Shown here: positions 1 through 9,923 of the stretch, in pieces
Numbering within the stretch: the first letter of the stretch is position 1
How the letters are laid out: each line of letters starts with the position of its first letter
Assembly: GCF_022829515.1 (NCBI RefSeq)
Contig: NZ_JAKSYL010000088.1
Span: 1 to 54,414 of the forward strand
Direction: 5' to 3'
Length of the DNA stretch: 54,414 bases
From: Methylobacterium sp. J-048
GTDB taxonomy: Bacteria > Pseudomonadota > Alphaproteobacteria > Rhizobiales > Beijerinckiaceae
The notes under the pieces: generated by a model
What the model was told of the DNA's origin: nothing
Database searches by the model: none
The model's input: only the letters and a program-made list of their open reading frames with translations
Program-made: the position numbers and the translations under genes

Positions 1-732
1 AGGTCATCCCCTTTGACGTGTTGCACTGTTCTCCGAGCATAACCGGCCAGCGCTCGGCCGGGGCGTCGTCGTGGCCTAGCGCACGGTCCGCGGGCGTGCG
101 TGCGGGCGCTGACCGCCGGCTTCGCAGCGCAGGGCGATTCCCGGGTGGCTGCCTCTCGGCCTCCGTGGCCCCGCGCGGCGTGGCGAGGCGGGGCGTGTCT
201 CGGTGACGAGCGTGAGATCGGGCGGCAGTTTGCCCGGCGGGGTGCGGAAATGCCCCCGCGGCGACCCCTCTCTGGGCGTGACCCTGAGCAACCTGCGGAC
301 CCGCCCACTACGAGGCGGAGGTCGGGTGGAAGGCCACGGCGGCGATGCGGGTTCCGGGGGCGTGCTTGGCCTGCCAATGCGGCCGGGCCGTCCCGTCCGG
401 ACCGCTAACGCGGAGTCGCGGGATCGGTGCGTCGCACAAGACATCGCGACGAGAAAGACGGCACCGGCCGGGGACCATGCCCGGTCGATGCCGCGGGCCG
501 CCGCGGGGACCGGATCCCGCGCGTATTTGGCCGACACCTGGGTCCCCGCGGCGTCCCGCGTCCCTCGTGGTTGGTATCCTTGGGCCGTGCCCCCGGCGCC
601 TTGAGGCGGGTGGGGACGATGACGCAGATCTGATAGAGACCCGACAGACCCGAAAAGTTGACGTTGGCCCGGCGGGCTGCCATCCGCCCGTCCGACATGT
701 CCGCCCGCGGCGCCGTTTGAGTCCGAAAACCC
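1..732. other. GC-rich stretch with no supported gene
   Basis: I see no convincing gene here. Open frames exist on both strands, but their translations are rich in Arg, Gly and Pro, show no recognisable domain, and run through into the psd frame in shadow. No tRNA, RNase P or tmRNA signature was visible. The last ~130 bases should carry the promoter and leader of psd, but I could not pick a clear promoter. The 3' end of an upstream gene could lie before base 1. Confidence 0.5.
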
Positions 733-1443
733 ATGACAGACCTGATCGAGACGATCCGCCGGACGCTCGTGCCGATCCACAAGGAGGGGTATCCCTTCAT
801 CCTGATCGGCATCGTGCTCACGGTGCTGGCCGGCTACTTCTCGCAGTTCTTCGGCTGGATCTTCCTGATCCTCACCCTCTGGGTCTGCTACTTCTTCCGC
901 GACCCGGAGCGGATCACCCCGGTGGCCGACGGACTCGTGGTCTCGCCCGCGGACGGCCGCGTCAACCTGATCGCCACCGTGCTGCCGCCGCCGGAGCTCG
1001 ACCTGCCGCAGGTGCCGACCTTGCGGGTCTCGGTCTTCATGAACGTGTTCGACTGCCACGTGAACCGGGTGCCGGTCTCGGGGCGAATCGGGCAGATCCA
1101 CTACACGCCGGGCCTGTTCCTCAACGCCGAGCTCGACAAGGCCAGCGACGACAACGAGCGCAACGGCATGGTCATCGAGACCAGCCATGCCGGACAGGCC
1201 AAGCGCGTCGGCGTGGTGCAGATCGCCGGCCTGGTGGCGCGGCGGATCGTCGGGTTCGTCTCGGCCGGGGACACGCTGGCGGTGGGCGAGCGGTTCGGGC
1301 TGATCCGGTTCGGCTCGCGGGTCGACGTCTACCTGCCGGCCGGTGCCACCGTGCTGGTCGGCCTCGGCCAGAAGGCGGTGGCCGGCGAGACGGTGCTGGC
1401 CGATCTCGGCGGCGGCCCCGGGCGGCAGTTCAAGCGGATCTAG
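733..1443 (+). CDS. psd: phosphatidylserine decarboxylase proenzyme
   Basis: Decarboxylates phosphatidylserine to phosphatidylethanolamine at the inner membrane. The 236-aa length fits the short (PSD-A) class rather than the ~320-aa E. coli type. Residues 22-56 form one or two hydrophobic segments. The core follows with YFFRDPER (53-60), SPADGRV (71-77) and a conserved [15 protein letters not shown] stretch (103-117). The self-cleavage site that makes the pyruvoyl group is the Gly-Ser of RFGSR (G194-S195), which leaves a short alpha chain of about 42 residues. The start is the first ATG, directly before the conserved N-terminus. pssA begins 6 nt after the stop, so the two consecutive steps of PE synthesis are co-transcribed, a common alphaproteobacterial arrangement. 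Confidence 0.96.
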   Translation: MTDLIETIRRTLVPIHKEGYPFILIGIVLTVLAGYFSQFFGWIFLILTLWVCYFFRDPERITPVADGLVVSPADGRVNLIATVLPPPELDLPQVPTLRVSVFMNVFDCHVNRVPVSGRIGQIHYTPGLFLNAELDKASDDNERNGMVIETSHAGQAKRVGVVQIAGLVARRIVGFVSAGDTLAVGERFGLIRFGSRVDVYLPAGATVLVGLGQKAVAGETVLADLGGGPGRQFKRI

Positions 1444-1449
1444 GCTGTC

Positions 1450-2289
1450 ATGGACGATCTGTTCCCGCCCTTCGCGCCCGATCCGAACGAGCCGCGGCCG
1501 CGCCGGTTCAAGCCGGTGCCGTTCCGGATGATCGCGCCCAACATGATCACCCTGATGGCGCTCTGCCTCGGGCTGACGGCGATTCGGCTCGCCTTCGAGG
1601 GCAAGTTCGAGCCCGCCGTCATCGCCGTGGTCGCGGCCGGGGTGCTCGACGGCATCGACGGCCGGGTGGCGCGGCTTCTCAAGGGCACGTCCCGGTTCGG
1701 GGCGGAACTCGATTCGCTGGCCGACTTCGTGAATTTCGGCTGCGCCCCGGCTTTGATCCTCTACGGCTTCGCGCTGTTCCACCTGAAATCCGCCGGCTGG
1801 ATCGTGGCGCTGATCTTCGCCATCGCCATGGCCCTGCGGCTCGCCCGCTTCAACGCCATGCTGGACGATCCGAACCGGCCGGAATGGAAGAAGGACTTCT
1901 TCGTCGGCATGCCGGCGCCCGCCGGCGCGCTGACCGCGATGCTGCCGCTCTACCTGCACTTCCTCGGCCTCGGGTCCGAGAGCTGGGCCGCCCCGGCGAT
2001 CCTGATCTACGTGCTCGCCATCGCCCTGCTGGTCGTCTCCACGGTCCCGACCTTCTCGGGCAAGACCATGGGCAAGCGGGTGCCGCGCAGCCTGGTCCTG
2101 CCGATTTTCCTGCTCGGCGTCGCGGCCTTCGGGATCCTGATCAGCTATCCGTTCGAGGCCCTGGTGGCGGTGAGCGGCGGCTACCTGCTGACCATCCCGG
2201 TGGTGGCGGCCCAGTACCGCCGCCGCGCCAAGGCCGAGGTCGCCGTCCCGGTCGACGAGCCGACGGGTCCGGCGATCAGCGGGGGATAG
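1450..2289 (+). CDS. pssA: CDP-diacylglycerol--serine O-phosphatidyltransferase
   Basis: Makes phosphatidylserine from CDP-diacylglycerol and serine, the substrate for the psd product just upstream. The CDP-alcohol phosphatidyltransferase motif is complete: D67-G68, D70-G71-R72-V73-A74-R75, then G84, D88 and D92 at the expected spacing. The protein is 279 aa with about eight hydrophobic segments after a Pro/Arg-rich cytosolic N-terminus. It is the type II membrane form, not the E. coli phospholipase-D-like PssA. The start lies 6 nt after the psd stop. The C-terminal ~20 residues are polar and not conserved. Annotation is secure from the motif and the gene pairing. Confidence 0.95.
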   Translation: MDDLFPPFAPDPNEPRPRRFKPVPFRMIAPNMITLMALCLGLTAIRLAFEGKFEPAVIAVVAAGVLDGIDGRVARLLKGTSRFGAELDSLADFVNFGCAPALILYGFALFHLKSAGWIVALIFAIAMALRLARFNAMLDDPNRPEWKKDFFVGMPAPAGALTAMLPLYLHFLGLGSESWAAPAILIYVLAIALLVVSTVPTFSGKTMGKRVPRSLVLPIFLLGVAAFGILISYPFEALVAVSGGYLLTIPVVAAQYRRRAKAEVAVPVDEPTGPAISGG

Positions 2290-2358
2290 GCGGGCGCCGC
2301 GCTGGCCTTCGCCGGCACGTCACCTAGGTTCGCTTGAGATATCGGCGGGAGACGGCGC

Positions 2359-2787
2359 ATGCTCGAAGAGTTCAAGAAATTCGCGCTGCGCGGAAACGTG
2401 GTCGATCTCGCGGTCGGCGTGATCATCGGCGCGGCCTTCGGGGCGATCGTCAATTCCGCCGTGCAGGATCTGTTCATGCCGGCGATCGGGGCGGTGACCG
2501 GCGGGCTCGACTTCTCGAACTACTACATCCCGCTCTCGTCGAAGGTGCAGGCCGGGCTGCCCTACGCGGATGCCAAGAAGCAGGGCGCCGTCCTGGGTTA
2601 CGGCCAGTTCCTGACGCTGACCCTCAACTTCCTGATCGTGGCCTTCGTGCTGTTCCTGGTGATCCGGGCCATGAACAAGCTGCAGCACGCCGAGGACAAA
2701 AAGCCGGAGGCGGTGGCCGAGGTGCCGGCGGACGTGAAGCTCCTGTCGGAGATCCGGGATATCCTGGCGGAGAAGCCGCGGGTCTGA
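2359..2787 (+). CDS. mscL: large-conductance mechanosensitive channel MscL
   Basis: Pentameric inner-membrane channel that opens under membrane tension and releases solutes on hypo-osmotic shock. The 142-aa sequence begins with the typical amphipathic N-terminal helix ([20 protein letters not shown]), followed by TM1 (about residues 18-45), a periplasmic loop, TM2 (about 75-100) and a charged C-terminal helix (about 118-138). A GGAGA sequence lies about 6 nt before the ATG. It sits 69 nt behind pssA on the same strand and may be transcribed with it. It is convergent with the next gene, 30 nt away. Confidence 0.96.
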   Translation: MLEEFKKFALRGNVVDLAVGVIIGAAFGAIVNSAVQDLFMPAIGAVTGGLDFSNYYIPLSSKVQAGLPYADAKKQGAVLGYGQFLTLTLNFLIVAFVLFLVIRAMNKLQHAEDKKPEAVAEVPADVKLLSEIRDILAEKPRV

Positions 2788-2817
2788 CGGGCCGGCTTCG
2801 ACGAGCCGATTCAGATC

Positions 2818-3093
2818 TCAGACCTTGGGCTTGTCGCCGCCGTCCGGCTGGACCCCGAGGGCGTCGAGGATCTGGTCGAGGGCTTGGCCCACCGCGCCGG
2901 TGCCCTCCTCGTGGGTCTTCAGCCGGGTCTCGAGCCGGCGGATCTGCGGCTCGAACGCGTCCGGCACCGGATCGTCCCCGAGGAAGCGGGGCTTGTCGGT
3001 GCCGACCGGCAGCACGCCGCGCAGCTGCTGGCCGAGGTGATCGCGCACCGGTTCCGGCAGCGTCGCGCCGGGCTCGCTCGGATCCTGGCTCAT
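2818..3093 (-). CDS. small NepR-like protein (tentative)
   Basis: A 91-aa soluble protein with no signal peptide. Residues 15-27 (PVRDHLGQQLRGV) and 42-58 (PVPDAFEPQIRRLETRL) recall the two helices of NepR, the anti-sigma factor of EcfG, whose family pattern is IGxxLRxxY...PVPDRFxxLLxxLE. The loop between the helices is about 7 residues longer than usual and the usual Tyr is absent. It would therefore be a divergent NepR or an unrelated protein. The chosen ATG is preceded by GAGG at about 7 nt; two in-frame ATGs lie 6 and 9 codons upstream. It lies two genes downstream of the NepR-EcfG fusion on the same strand, which supports a stress-response link. That function is inference. Confidence 0.6.
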   Translation of the reverse strand: MSQDPSEPGATLPEPVRDHLGQQLRGVLPVGTDKPRFLGDDPVPDAFEPQIRRLETRLKTHEEGTGAVGQALDQILDALGVQPDGGDKPKV

Positions 3094-3164
3094 GGTCGCC
3101 TCGTCGTTCATCTGGAGCATCAACGGCTTCGCCGGAGAACCGTTGCGCCGCTGCGGGTTCACCC

Positions 3165-3194
3165 ATGAAAACGGCCCCCGGAGCGGAGCTCCGG
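3165..3194 (-). terminator. hairpin after the DUF1236 gene
   Basis: CCGGAGC/GCTCCGG form a 7-bp stem with a 3-nt loop at 3178-3194. Read on the minus strand it is followed, after a short G-rich spacer, by TTTT. It sits 35 nt beyond the stop of the DUF1236 gene and before the NepR-like gene. This is a plausible weak intrinsic terminator that would separate the two. Confidence 0.4.
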
Positions 3195-3229
3195 AGGCCG
3201 ATGGGCCGGCGCGGGACCGGCCCGTACGA

Positions 3230-3643
3230 TCAGTCGATGACCTCGACGATCCGGTGGCCGCGATCGACCAGCACCGGGCGGTCGTTGACCACGGTGTAGC
3301 GGTAGCCCGGCTGCACGCGGTACTCGGTCGGGACATCGTAATAGGTGACGCCGGAGGCCGGCAGGGTGGAGCCGACGGCGACGCGGCCGTCGTAATCGTA
3401 CGAGCGGACATTGCGCTCGCGAACGTAGCTGCGGAAGCGCGGCGCCATGTCGACGCCGAGGATCCCGCCCACCGTGCCGGTGGCCGCACCGACGGCGCCG
3501 CCGACGATCCCGCCGATCGGGCCGGCCGCGTCGTTACCGGCGGCCGCGCCGCGCTCGGCACCCGGGATGGTGCCCTGGGCCTGGGCGGCCAGCGGCAGCG
3601 ACAGGGCGAGGGCCGAGGCGGCGATCAGGGTCTTGAAGGTCAT
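3230..3643 (-). CDS. DUF1236-containing exported protein
   Basis: A 137-aa protein with a clear Sec signal peptide (about 1-20, ending AAQAQ). A Gly/Ala-rich segment with a glycine-zipper pattern follows (about 35-60). The C-terminal domain (about 85-137) matches DUF1236: VGSTLP, a VP-containing strand, YRYTVVNDRPVLVD and a terminal RIVEVID. The family is common in Rhizobiales and its function is unknown. Two near-adjacent ATGs are possible. The ACGGAG ribosome-binding site abuts the first with no spacing but lies 9 nt before the second, so 3643 is taken as the start. The gene follows the NepR-EcfG fusion gene with a 123-nt gap. An envelope stress role is only suggested by that neighbourhood. 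Confidence 0.85.
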   Translation of the reverse strand: MTFKTLIAASALALSLPLAAQAQGTIPGAERGAAAGNDAAGPIGGIVGGAVGAATGTVGGILGVDMAPRFRSYVRERNVRSYDYDGRVAVGSTLPASGVTYYDVPTEYRVQPGYRYTVVNDRPVLVDRGHRIVEVID

Positions 3644-3766
3644 ACGAGACATCTCCGTTCCGTGGCGTTCCGCCGCAGCGAGGCGACGAAGCATGGGCCG
3701 GTAACGCCCGATCCCCGGATTCGGATGCATCTTTTTTCCCGGACGGCGGACTGCCTGGGGCGCGCG

Positions 3767-4507
3767 CTACGCGTCCTTGGGCATCGCCGACTGGATGAAC
3801 CGGTCGGAACCGAGATCCTCCTCGTCGTAGCCCAGAAGCTCCGCCAGGCGGCCGCGGGCGCGGCTGACCCGGCTCTTCACGGTGCCGACCTTGCAGCCCA
3901 TGATCGTGGCCGCTTCCTCGTAGGAGACGCCCTCGGCGCCGACCAGCACCAGGGCCTCGCGCTGGTCCGGCGGCAGCTTGGCGAGCGCCGATTGCAGGTC
4001 CTCGACATCGAGCCGGTCGCCCTGGTGCGGGGCCGTGGCCAGCCGGGCCGCGTAGGAGCCGTCCTGGTCCTCGACCTCGCGGACCCGCTTGCGGTGATCC
4101 GAGTAGAAGATGTTGCGCAGGATCGTGAACAGCCACGCGTTGAGATTGGTCCCCGGCTGGAACCGGGCGCGGTGCTGCCAGCCCTTGAGCAGGGTGTCCT
4201 GGACCAGGTCGTCCGAGCGGGCGGGGTTCGAGGTCAGCGACAGCGCGAAGGCGCGCAGCGACGGCACCGCCGCGAGCAGGCCGTTGCGGAATTCCGGCTC
4301 GATCGCTTCGCCGCGGGCGCGCAGCGCTTCTTCCAGCTTCTCGATCAGGTCGGCGAAGCGGGACGGCAGCACCTCCTCGCCGATCCGCTCGTAGACGGTG
4401 CGCAGGTGCTCGCCGAGATGCGTGCGGATGTTCGGGGCGAGGTTCGGGCGGCCATCCCGAAGCGCGTCCTCCTCGGACAGGACGGTGTCGGTGTCGTCGC
4501 GGGTCAT
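3767..4507 (-). CDS. ecfG: NepR domain fused to EcfG-type sigma factor
   Basis: A 246-aa protein with two modules. Residues 22-64 match the anti-sigma factor NepR: IRTHLGEHLRTVYE, then LPSRFADLIEKLEEAL. Residues 72-140 are sigma region 2 (LLAAVPSLRAFALSL, DDLVQDTLLKGW, NAWLFTILRNIF). Residues 165-228 are sigma region 4 (LPPDQREALVLVGAEGVSYE, then the helix-turn-helix to SRARGRL). EcfG directs the alphaproteobacterial general stress response. NepR normally binds it as a separate protein and is removed by phosphorylated PhyR. The family's usual length is about 170-190 aa, and the excess is exactly the NepR module. There is no Met or stop between the modules, so one reading frame encodes both. 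The ATG at 4507 is chosen because the frame upstream shows no conservation. No phyR or histidine kinase gene lies in the window. Confidence 0.9.
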   Translation of the reverse strand: MTRDDTDTVLSEEDALRDGRPNLAPNIRTHLGEHLRTVYERIGEEVLPSRFADLIEKLEEALRARGEAIEPEFRNGLLAAVPSLRAFALSLTSNPARSDDLVQDTLLKGWQHRARFQPGTNLNAWLFTILRNIFYSDHRKRVREVEDQDGSYAARLATAPHQGDRLDVEDLQSALAKLPPDQREALVLVGAEGVSYEEAATIMGCKVGTVKSRVSRARGRLAELLGYDEEDLGSDRFIQSAMPKDA

Positions 4508-4669
4508 GCGTGTCGTGCTCGTCAGCTCATCGTGGCTCGACCTGCGGTCCGGACCGGTCGAGGCGGATCGCTTGCCGGCCGAACTCCCCCTCAAGTCCGG
4601 TCGATGCGCTCCTGTTACGGTCGTTCTAGCGCATTGGGCGCGCGCATGCACCCTCGCCCATGTCGGACA

Positions 4670-5455
4670 TCAAGAAGCCCCGGCCGGTCTCAACAGGCGG
4701 ATCGCCCCGTCCCGCAGGGTCAGGACATCGCCGCGGGCGAGGTCGGTCCAGCGCTCGTCCCGGGTCAGCGCCTGGGTGGCGATCACCGTGACCACGTCGC
4801 TCTCGGAGGTTTCCTGCGCAAAATTCACCTGCCAATCCTCGTCGATCAGGGTGGCGGTGCCGAACGGCGCCCGGCGGGTGAGGTAGCAGAGGCGCTTGCC
4901 GCAATGGGCGTAGAGGGTGCGGCTGTCGGTCAGCAGCATGTTGAACACGCCGAGCGCGTGCAATTCGCCTGCGAGGTCGGCCACGGCGCGGTCGAGGGTC
5001 GCGGGCCGGGGCAGGGCCTGGAACCGGGCCTGGAGGCGGCCGAGCATCCAGCAGAAGGCGTGCTCGCTGTCCGTGGAGCCGATCGGCATGAAGCTGCCCA
5101 GCGGCAGCCGCTTCACGCCCTTGAGCTGGCCGTTATGCGCGAAGGTCCAGCGGCGGCCCCACAATTCCCGCGCGAAGGGGTGGGTGTTCTCCAGGCTGAC
5201 CCGGCCGCGATTGGCCTTGCGCACATGGGCGACCACGATGCGGCTCTTGATCGGCATGTCGCGCAGCAGCCGGGCCAGCTGCGAGCGCGAGCTCGGCTCC
5301 GGCTCGTGGAAGCTGCGGCAGGTCCGCCCGTCGTAGAAGCTGATGCCCCAGCCGTCGGCATGGGGCCCGGTGTCGCCGCCGCGCCGGGCCAGCCCGGCGA
5401 ACGAGAAGCGGATGTCGGTCGGCACGTTGGCGCTCATGCCGAGCAGTTCGCACAT
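4670..5455 (-). CDS. class II glutamine amidotransferase (YafJ-like)
   Basis: A 261-aa protein whose N-terminus is MCELLGMSAN, which places the catalytic nucleophile at Cys2 after Met removal, as in N-terminal-nucleophile glutaminases. HADGWGISFYDG (32-43), VVAHVRKANRG and FAHNGQLKG follow the family order. It is a stand-alone glutaminase domain of the YafJ/GATase type with no synthase partner fused. Substrate and partner are unknown. It reads on the minus strand 163 nt upstream of the sigma factor gene. The intervening stretch shows no stem with a T-run, so read-through into the sigma gene cannot be excluded. Confidence 0.9.
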   Translation of the reverse strand: MCELLGMSANVPTDIRFSFAGLARRGGDTGPHADGWGISFYDGRTCRSFHEPEPSSRSQLARLLRDMPIKSRIVVAHVRKANRGRVSLENTHPFARELWGRRWTFAHNGQLKGVKRLPLGSFMPIGSTDSEHAFCWMLGRLQARFQALPRPATLDRAVADLAGELHALGVFNMLLTDSRTLYAHCGKRLCYLTRRAPFGTATLIDEDWQVNFAQETSESDVVTVIATQALTRDERWTDLARGDVLTLRDGAIRLLRPAGAS

Positions 5456-5533
5456 GGTCTCCGACTTTCCACCCGAACCGCATCCGCGGGTCAGCGGATT
5501 TAGAGACGTTCGATCTTCGCGACAACCGACGTT

Positions 5534-5842
5534 TCAGTCGCTCTTCTCCGCGTGCTCCAGAGCCCGGAGCACGGCGGCGGAGTCATGGCGGATCACGGTC
5601 AGATAGGCCAGCGTCGCGGCATCCGGCCGAGCGCGGCCCTGTTCGAGGTCGCGAAGGGTCCCGATCGGAAAGCCGAAGCGGGCCGCGAATTCGGCCTGCG
5701 TGAAACCGAGCTCCCGACGCACGACCTTCACGTCGAGCGCCCGGGGGCTATGGACGCGATAGGTCCCCGGCTCGGCTTCGCCGCGGGCGATGGCCAGGGC
5801 CTGCTGCGCGGCCTCGACCAGCCCTTCACCGAAAGCGGTCAT
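5534..5842 (-). CDS. HigA-type antitoxin, XRE-family HTH
   Basis: A 102-aa protein with an N-terminal helical region and a Cro/CI-type helix-turn-helix at about residues 46-78 (ELGFTQAEFAARFGFPIGTL, then RDLEQGRARP). This pattern is typical of antitoxins that follow RelE/HigB toxins. It would bind the toxin and repress the pair. The ATG at 5842 has AGAGG about 6 nt upstream; an alternative ATG 33 nt further up (5875) lacks a clear site. It begins 40 nt after the toxin stop, in the toxin-first order usual for higBA. If the toxin is broken, as it appears, the antitoxin may persist as a solo regulator. Confidence 0.85.
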   Translation of the reverse strand: MTAFGEGLVEAAQQALAIARGEAEPGTYRVHSPRALDVKVVRRELGFTQAEFAARFGFPIGTLRDLEQGRARPDAATLAYLTVIRHDSAAVLRALEHAEKSD

Positions 5843-5882
5843 CTCTCGCCTCTCGATACAAATCGCATCCACCATGTGTGGA

Positions 5883-6235
5883 TCACCCGTGCCTGTGCAA
5901 ACCCGCGCGATACAATTCGACCAGGTCCGTCAGCGCCGCTCTGACGGCATACCGCTCGGCACGGCTGATATCGACGCGCTGCCCCTTCGAAACCAGACGA
6001 AGCAAGAACACAGGTAGATCATCAACAACGTAGAACGTAATCACCCGATAGCCTCCGGACTTGCCCTTGCCCCGGCCGCCGATCCTGACCTTTCGGGCCC
6101 CGCCGGTCTCCGGGATGAGATCACCGGCGCTCGGATCCGCTGCGATCACATCGATGATCGTCTCTATCTCGCTGTCCGAGACGCCAGCAACTTTCGCGTC
6201 AGCAAGAAATTCGGCGTCAGGACGACCGTGTTCAT
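5883..6235 (-). pseudogene. RelE/HigB-type toxin with apparent frameshift
   Basis: The body of this gene matches the RelE/ParE-superfamily toxin of the COG4737 kind: EFLADAKVAG, IIDVIAADPSAGDLIPETGG, ARKVR, then a GRGKSGGYRVITFYV strand and FLLRLVSKGQRVDIS. The family's usual start, M-x-T-V-x-x-T-x-x-F, is present at 6235 as MNTVVLTP. However, it lies one frame away from the body, and the two frames meet at about 6212-6214. Restoring one G would give a ~117-aa toxin of normal length. As it stands, the body frame is open only from a TTG at 6299 that overlaps the upstream oxidase gene. This is either a decayed toxin or a sequencing indel. Confidence 0.75.
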
Positions 6236-6288
6236 GAGTCTCGACGGTAAGGATCAGCCGTCGGGAAGCAAGATGAAGCGTCCAACCT

Positions 6289-6600
6289 TCACCGAGCAAG
6301 ATAATCGGTCAGCGTCATCCCGACCATGATGGCGACCCAGAAGAAGCCGAGCCCCGAGAACAGCCGCACCAGCGGCGGCTCGTGGACCACCTCCATGGAG
6401 ACCAGGAGGATCAGCGCCACCATCACGGCGACGACCAGGAGCTCGACGATCCAGACCTGGGCGAAGGGCAGAGTGGCGCCTAGCGTGACGTTGACGGCGA
6501 GCAGGCCGAGCAGCGCCAGGAAGGTCAGCACCGGCGTGCGCAGCCGCCGCCGGAGCAGGGCGCGGTCGTCGGCGCTCAGGGTCGCGAGGGGATTGCGCAT
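6289..6600 (-). CDS. cytochrome c oxidase subunit IV-like protein
   Basis: A 103-aa membrane protein with three hydrophobic helices (about 25-45, 50-70 and 82-100). It has the size and position of the prokaryotic subunit IV of caa3/bo3-type oxidases. The ATG follows the ctaE stop after one base (TAGGATG), so it is the last gene of the oxidase operon. VHEPPLVRLFSGLGFFW between helices 2 and 3 fits the family. The protein probably stabilises the CuB/subunit I assembly; this comes from family knowledge. Its 3' end lies 53 nt before the toxin start. Confidence 0.85.
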   Translation of the reverse strand: MRNPLATLSADDRALLRRRLRTPVLTFLALLGLLAVNVTLGATLPFAQVWIVELLVVAVMVALILLVSMEVVHEPPLVRLFSGLGFFWVAIMVGMTLTDYLAR

Positions 6601-6601
6601 C

Positions 6602-7257
6602 CTACCGGTTCACCACGTAGAGGATCGGGAAGGCCAGGATCCAGACGAGGTCGATGAAGTGCCAGTACAGGCCGTAGACCTCGATCCAGTTCTGGTGCCG
6701 GGACAGGAAGCCGGCCTTGGCGGCCATCCAGGTCATGCCGAGCAGGAGCGCGATGCCGGTGAACAGGTGCACGGCGTGCAGGATCGTGGCGACGTAGTAG
6801 AGGTTCACGAACAGCCGCGCCGCCGGGGTCTCAGCCAGGGCGAAGGGCCGCGTGCTCAGGAACGGCATCATGTGCTCGTCCCAGTCGGCGTAGTACTCGT
6901 AGCCCTTCAGCACCAGGAACAGGCCGCCGAGCGCCGCGGTGGCGAGCATCGCCCGGACCATGGCGCGCTGCCAGCCGATCCGCGAGAACTCGATCGCCAT
7001 CGACATGGTCAAGCTGGAGCAGATCAGCACCACGGTGTTGGTGGCGCCGATCCAGAACTTGAGGTGCTTGGCCGCCGCGACCGTCGCCTCGGGGTGCAGG
7101 ATCCGGGTGATCAGCGCCACCAGGAACAGGGCCGAGAACAGCAGCAGCTCGGTGATCAGCCAGGCCCAGATGCCGAGCGTCGCCGCGGCGCGCTGCTGGC
7201 CCACCGTCTCGAAATGCCCGGCGCGGGCGACCCCGACGCCGTCTGCCAGCCCCTCGC

Positions 7258-7261
<4 letters not shown>
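6602..7261 (-). CDS. ctaE: cytochrome c oxidase subunit III
   Basis: Inner-membrane subunit of the caa3-type oxidase, 219 aa, with five predicted TM helices. This is the short form that lacks the first two helices of the seven-helix subunit III. Conserved parts include [17 protein letters not shown] (30-46), a [12 protein letters not shown] segment, [11 protein letters not shown] (160-170) and the C-terminal [18 protein letters not shown]. The glutamate in TELLLF corresponds to the proton-pathway residue of the family. The ATG overlaps the ctaD stop by 4 nt (ATGA), so translation is coupled. Confidence 0.95.
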
Positions 7262-8934
<1,673 letters not shown>

Positions 8935-8944
8935 GATGTCGCCT

Positions 8945-9919
8945 TCATGGAATGGCCTGCGCGGCCTTGCCGGAGGCCGGCGCCGTGTAGGATTTCAAAA
9001 AATCGATGAGGCGGCCGAGCTCGTCTTCCGGGATCCGCCCGGCGAAGCTCGGCATGACCTGCTTGTAGCCCTCGGCGAGCCGGTCGCCGTTCGGGTTCAG
9101 GATTTTTTCGCGCAGCCAGGTCTCGTCGGCCGTCACCGTGCGGCCGTCGGCGAGCTTCACTTGGCTGCCGTAAAGCCCGGCGAGGCTCGGGGCCTTCACG
9201 GCCGAGCCGGGATCGTGGCAGCCGGCGCAGCCATAGGCCTCGTAGAGGGTGCGGCCGGCCGCGACCTTGCTCTGCTGCGCGCCGGCATGGGTCAGCCAGT
9301 CCTGGTAGTCGCCGGGGTTCATGAAGGTGACCTCGCCGCCCATCACGGAATGGTCGGTGCCGCAATATTCCGAGCAGTAGAGGTGGTAGGTCCCGATCTT
9401 GTCGGCCTTGAACCACAGGTCGGTGTAGCGGTCGGGCAGGGCGGCGACCTGCAGGCGCACGGCCGGCAGGTAGAGGGCGTGGATCACGTCCTGGCTGATG
9501 ATGTGCAGGCGGATCGGCTGGCCGATCGGCAGGTGAAGGTCGTTGATCTCGGCCTGGCCGGTGGGATGCTGGAACTTCCACATCCATTGCCGGCCGATCG
9601 CCTCGATCACCATCGCGTCGGGCGGCGCGTTGCGCGAGGCCACGTACAGCCGCGCCCCCCAGACGAAGAAGATCAGCGTCAGCAGGAACGGGATCAGCAT
9701 CCAGCTGATCTCGATCAGGTTGGAGCGGATGCCCGACGGGTGCCGGTCCGCCTCCGAGCCCTCCCGGTAGCGCAGGGCGAAGTAGGTGATCGCCACGAAG
9801 ACCGGCACGGTCAGCAGCAGGGTCAGGACCGTGAAAGCCAGGATCAGCAGGTCGGTCTCGGACGCGGTGGCCGAGACCGCGGCGGGCCAGAGTTCGAGGG
9901 CGGCGTGGTTCGGCGTCAT
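8945..9919 (-). CDS. ctaC: cytochrome c oxidase subunit II with fused cytochrome c
   Basis: A 324-aa subunit with two TM helices (about 22-48 and 70-93), a periplasmic cupredoxin domain and a C-terminal cytochrome c domain. The CuA ligands are all present: H147, C182, E184, C186, H190 and M193 ([13 protein letters not shown]). The heme c site is C231-A-G-C-H235, with a Met in KQVMPSF as the likely sixth ligand. This architecture defines a caa3 oxidase. No cleavable signal or lipobox precedes the first TM helix. The ATG lies 4 nt after the stop of the unknown operon gene. In alternative complex III systems the fused heme is thought to receive electrons from ActE or ActA. Confidence 0.96.
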   Translation of the reverse strand: MTPNHAALELWPAAVSATASETDLLILAFTVLTLLLTVPVFVAITYFALRYREGSEADRHPSGIRSNLIEISWMLIPFLLTLIFFVWGARLYVASRNAPPDAMVIEAIGRQWMWKFQHPTGQAEINDLHLPIGQPIRLHIISQDVIHALYLPAVRLQVAALPDRYTDLWFKADKIGTYHLYCSEYCGTDHSVMGGEVTFMNPGDYQDWLTHAGAQQSKVAAGRTLYEAYGCAGCHDPGSAVKAPSLAGLYGSQVKLADGRTVTADETWLREKILNPNGDRLAEGYKQVMPSFAGRIPEDELGRLIDFLKSYTAPASGKAAQAIP

Positions 9920-9923
9920 CCTG

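Noticed and set aside
76..1959. A 627-codon open frame on the minus strand over psd and pssA
   Set aside because: It is antisense to two clear enzymes and its product is rich in Arg, Gly, His and Pro with no domain. It is a GC-driven shadow frame.
5883..6299. Full toxin frame from the TTG at 6299
   Set aside because: The extra N-terminus is not family-like and overlaps the oxidase gene, while a family-like start exists one frame away.
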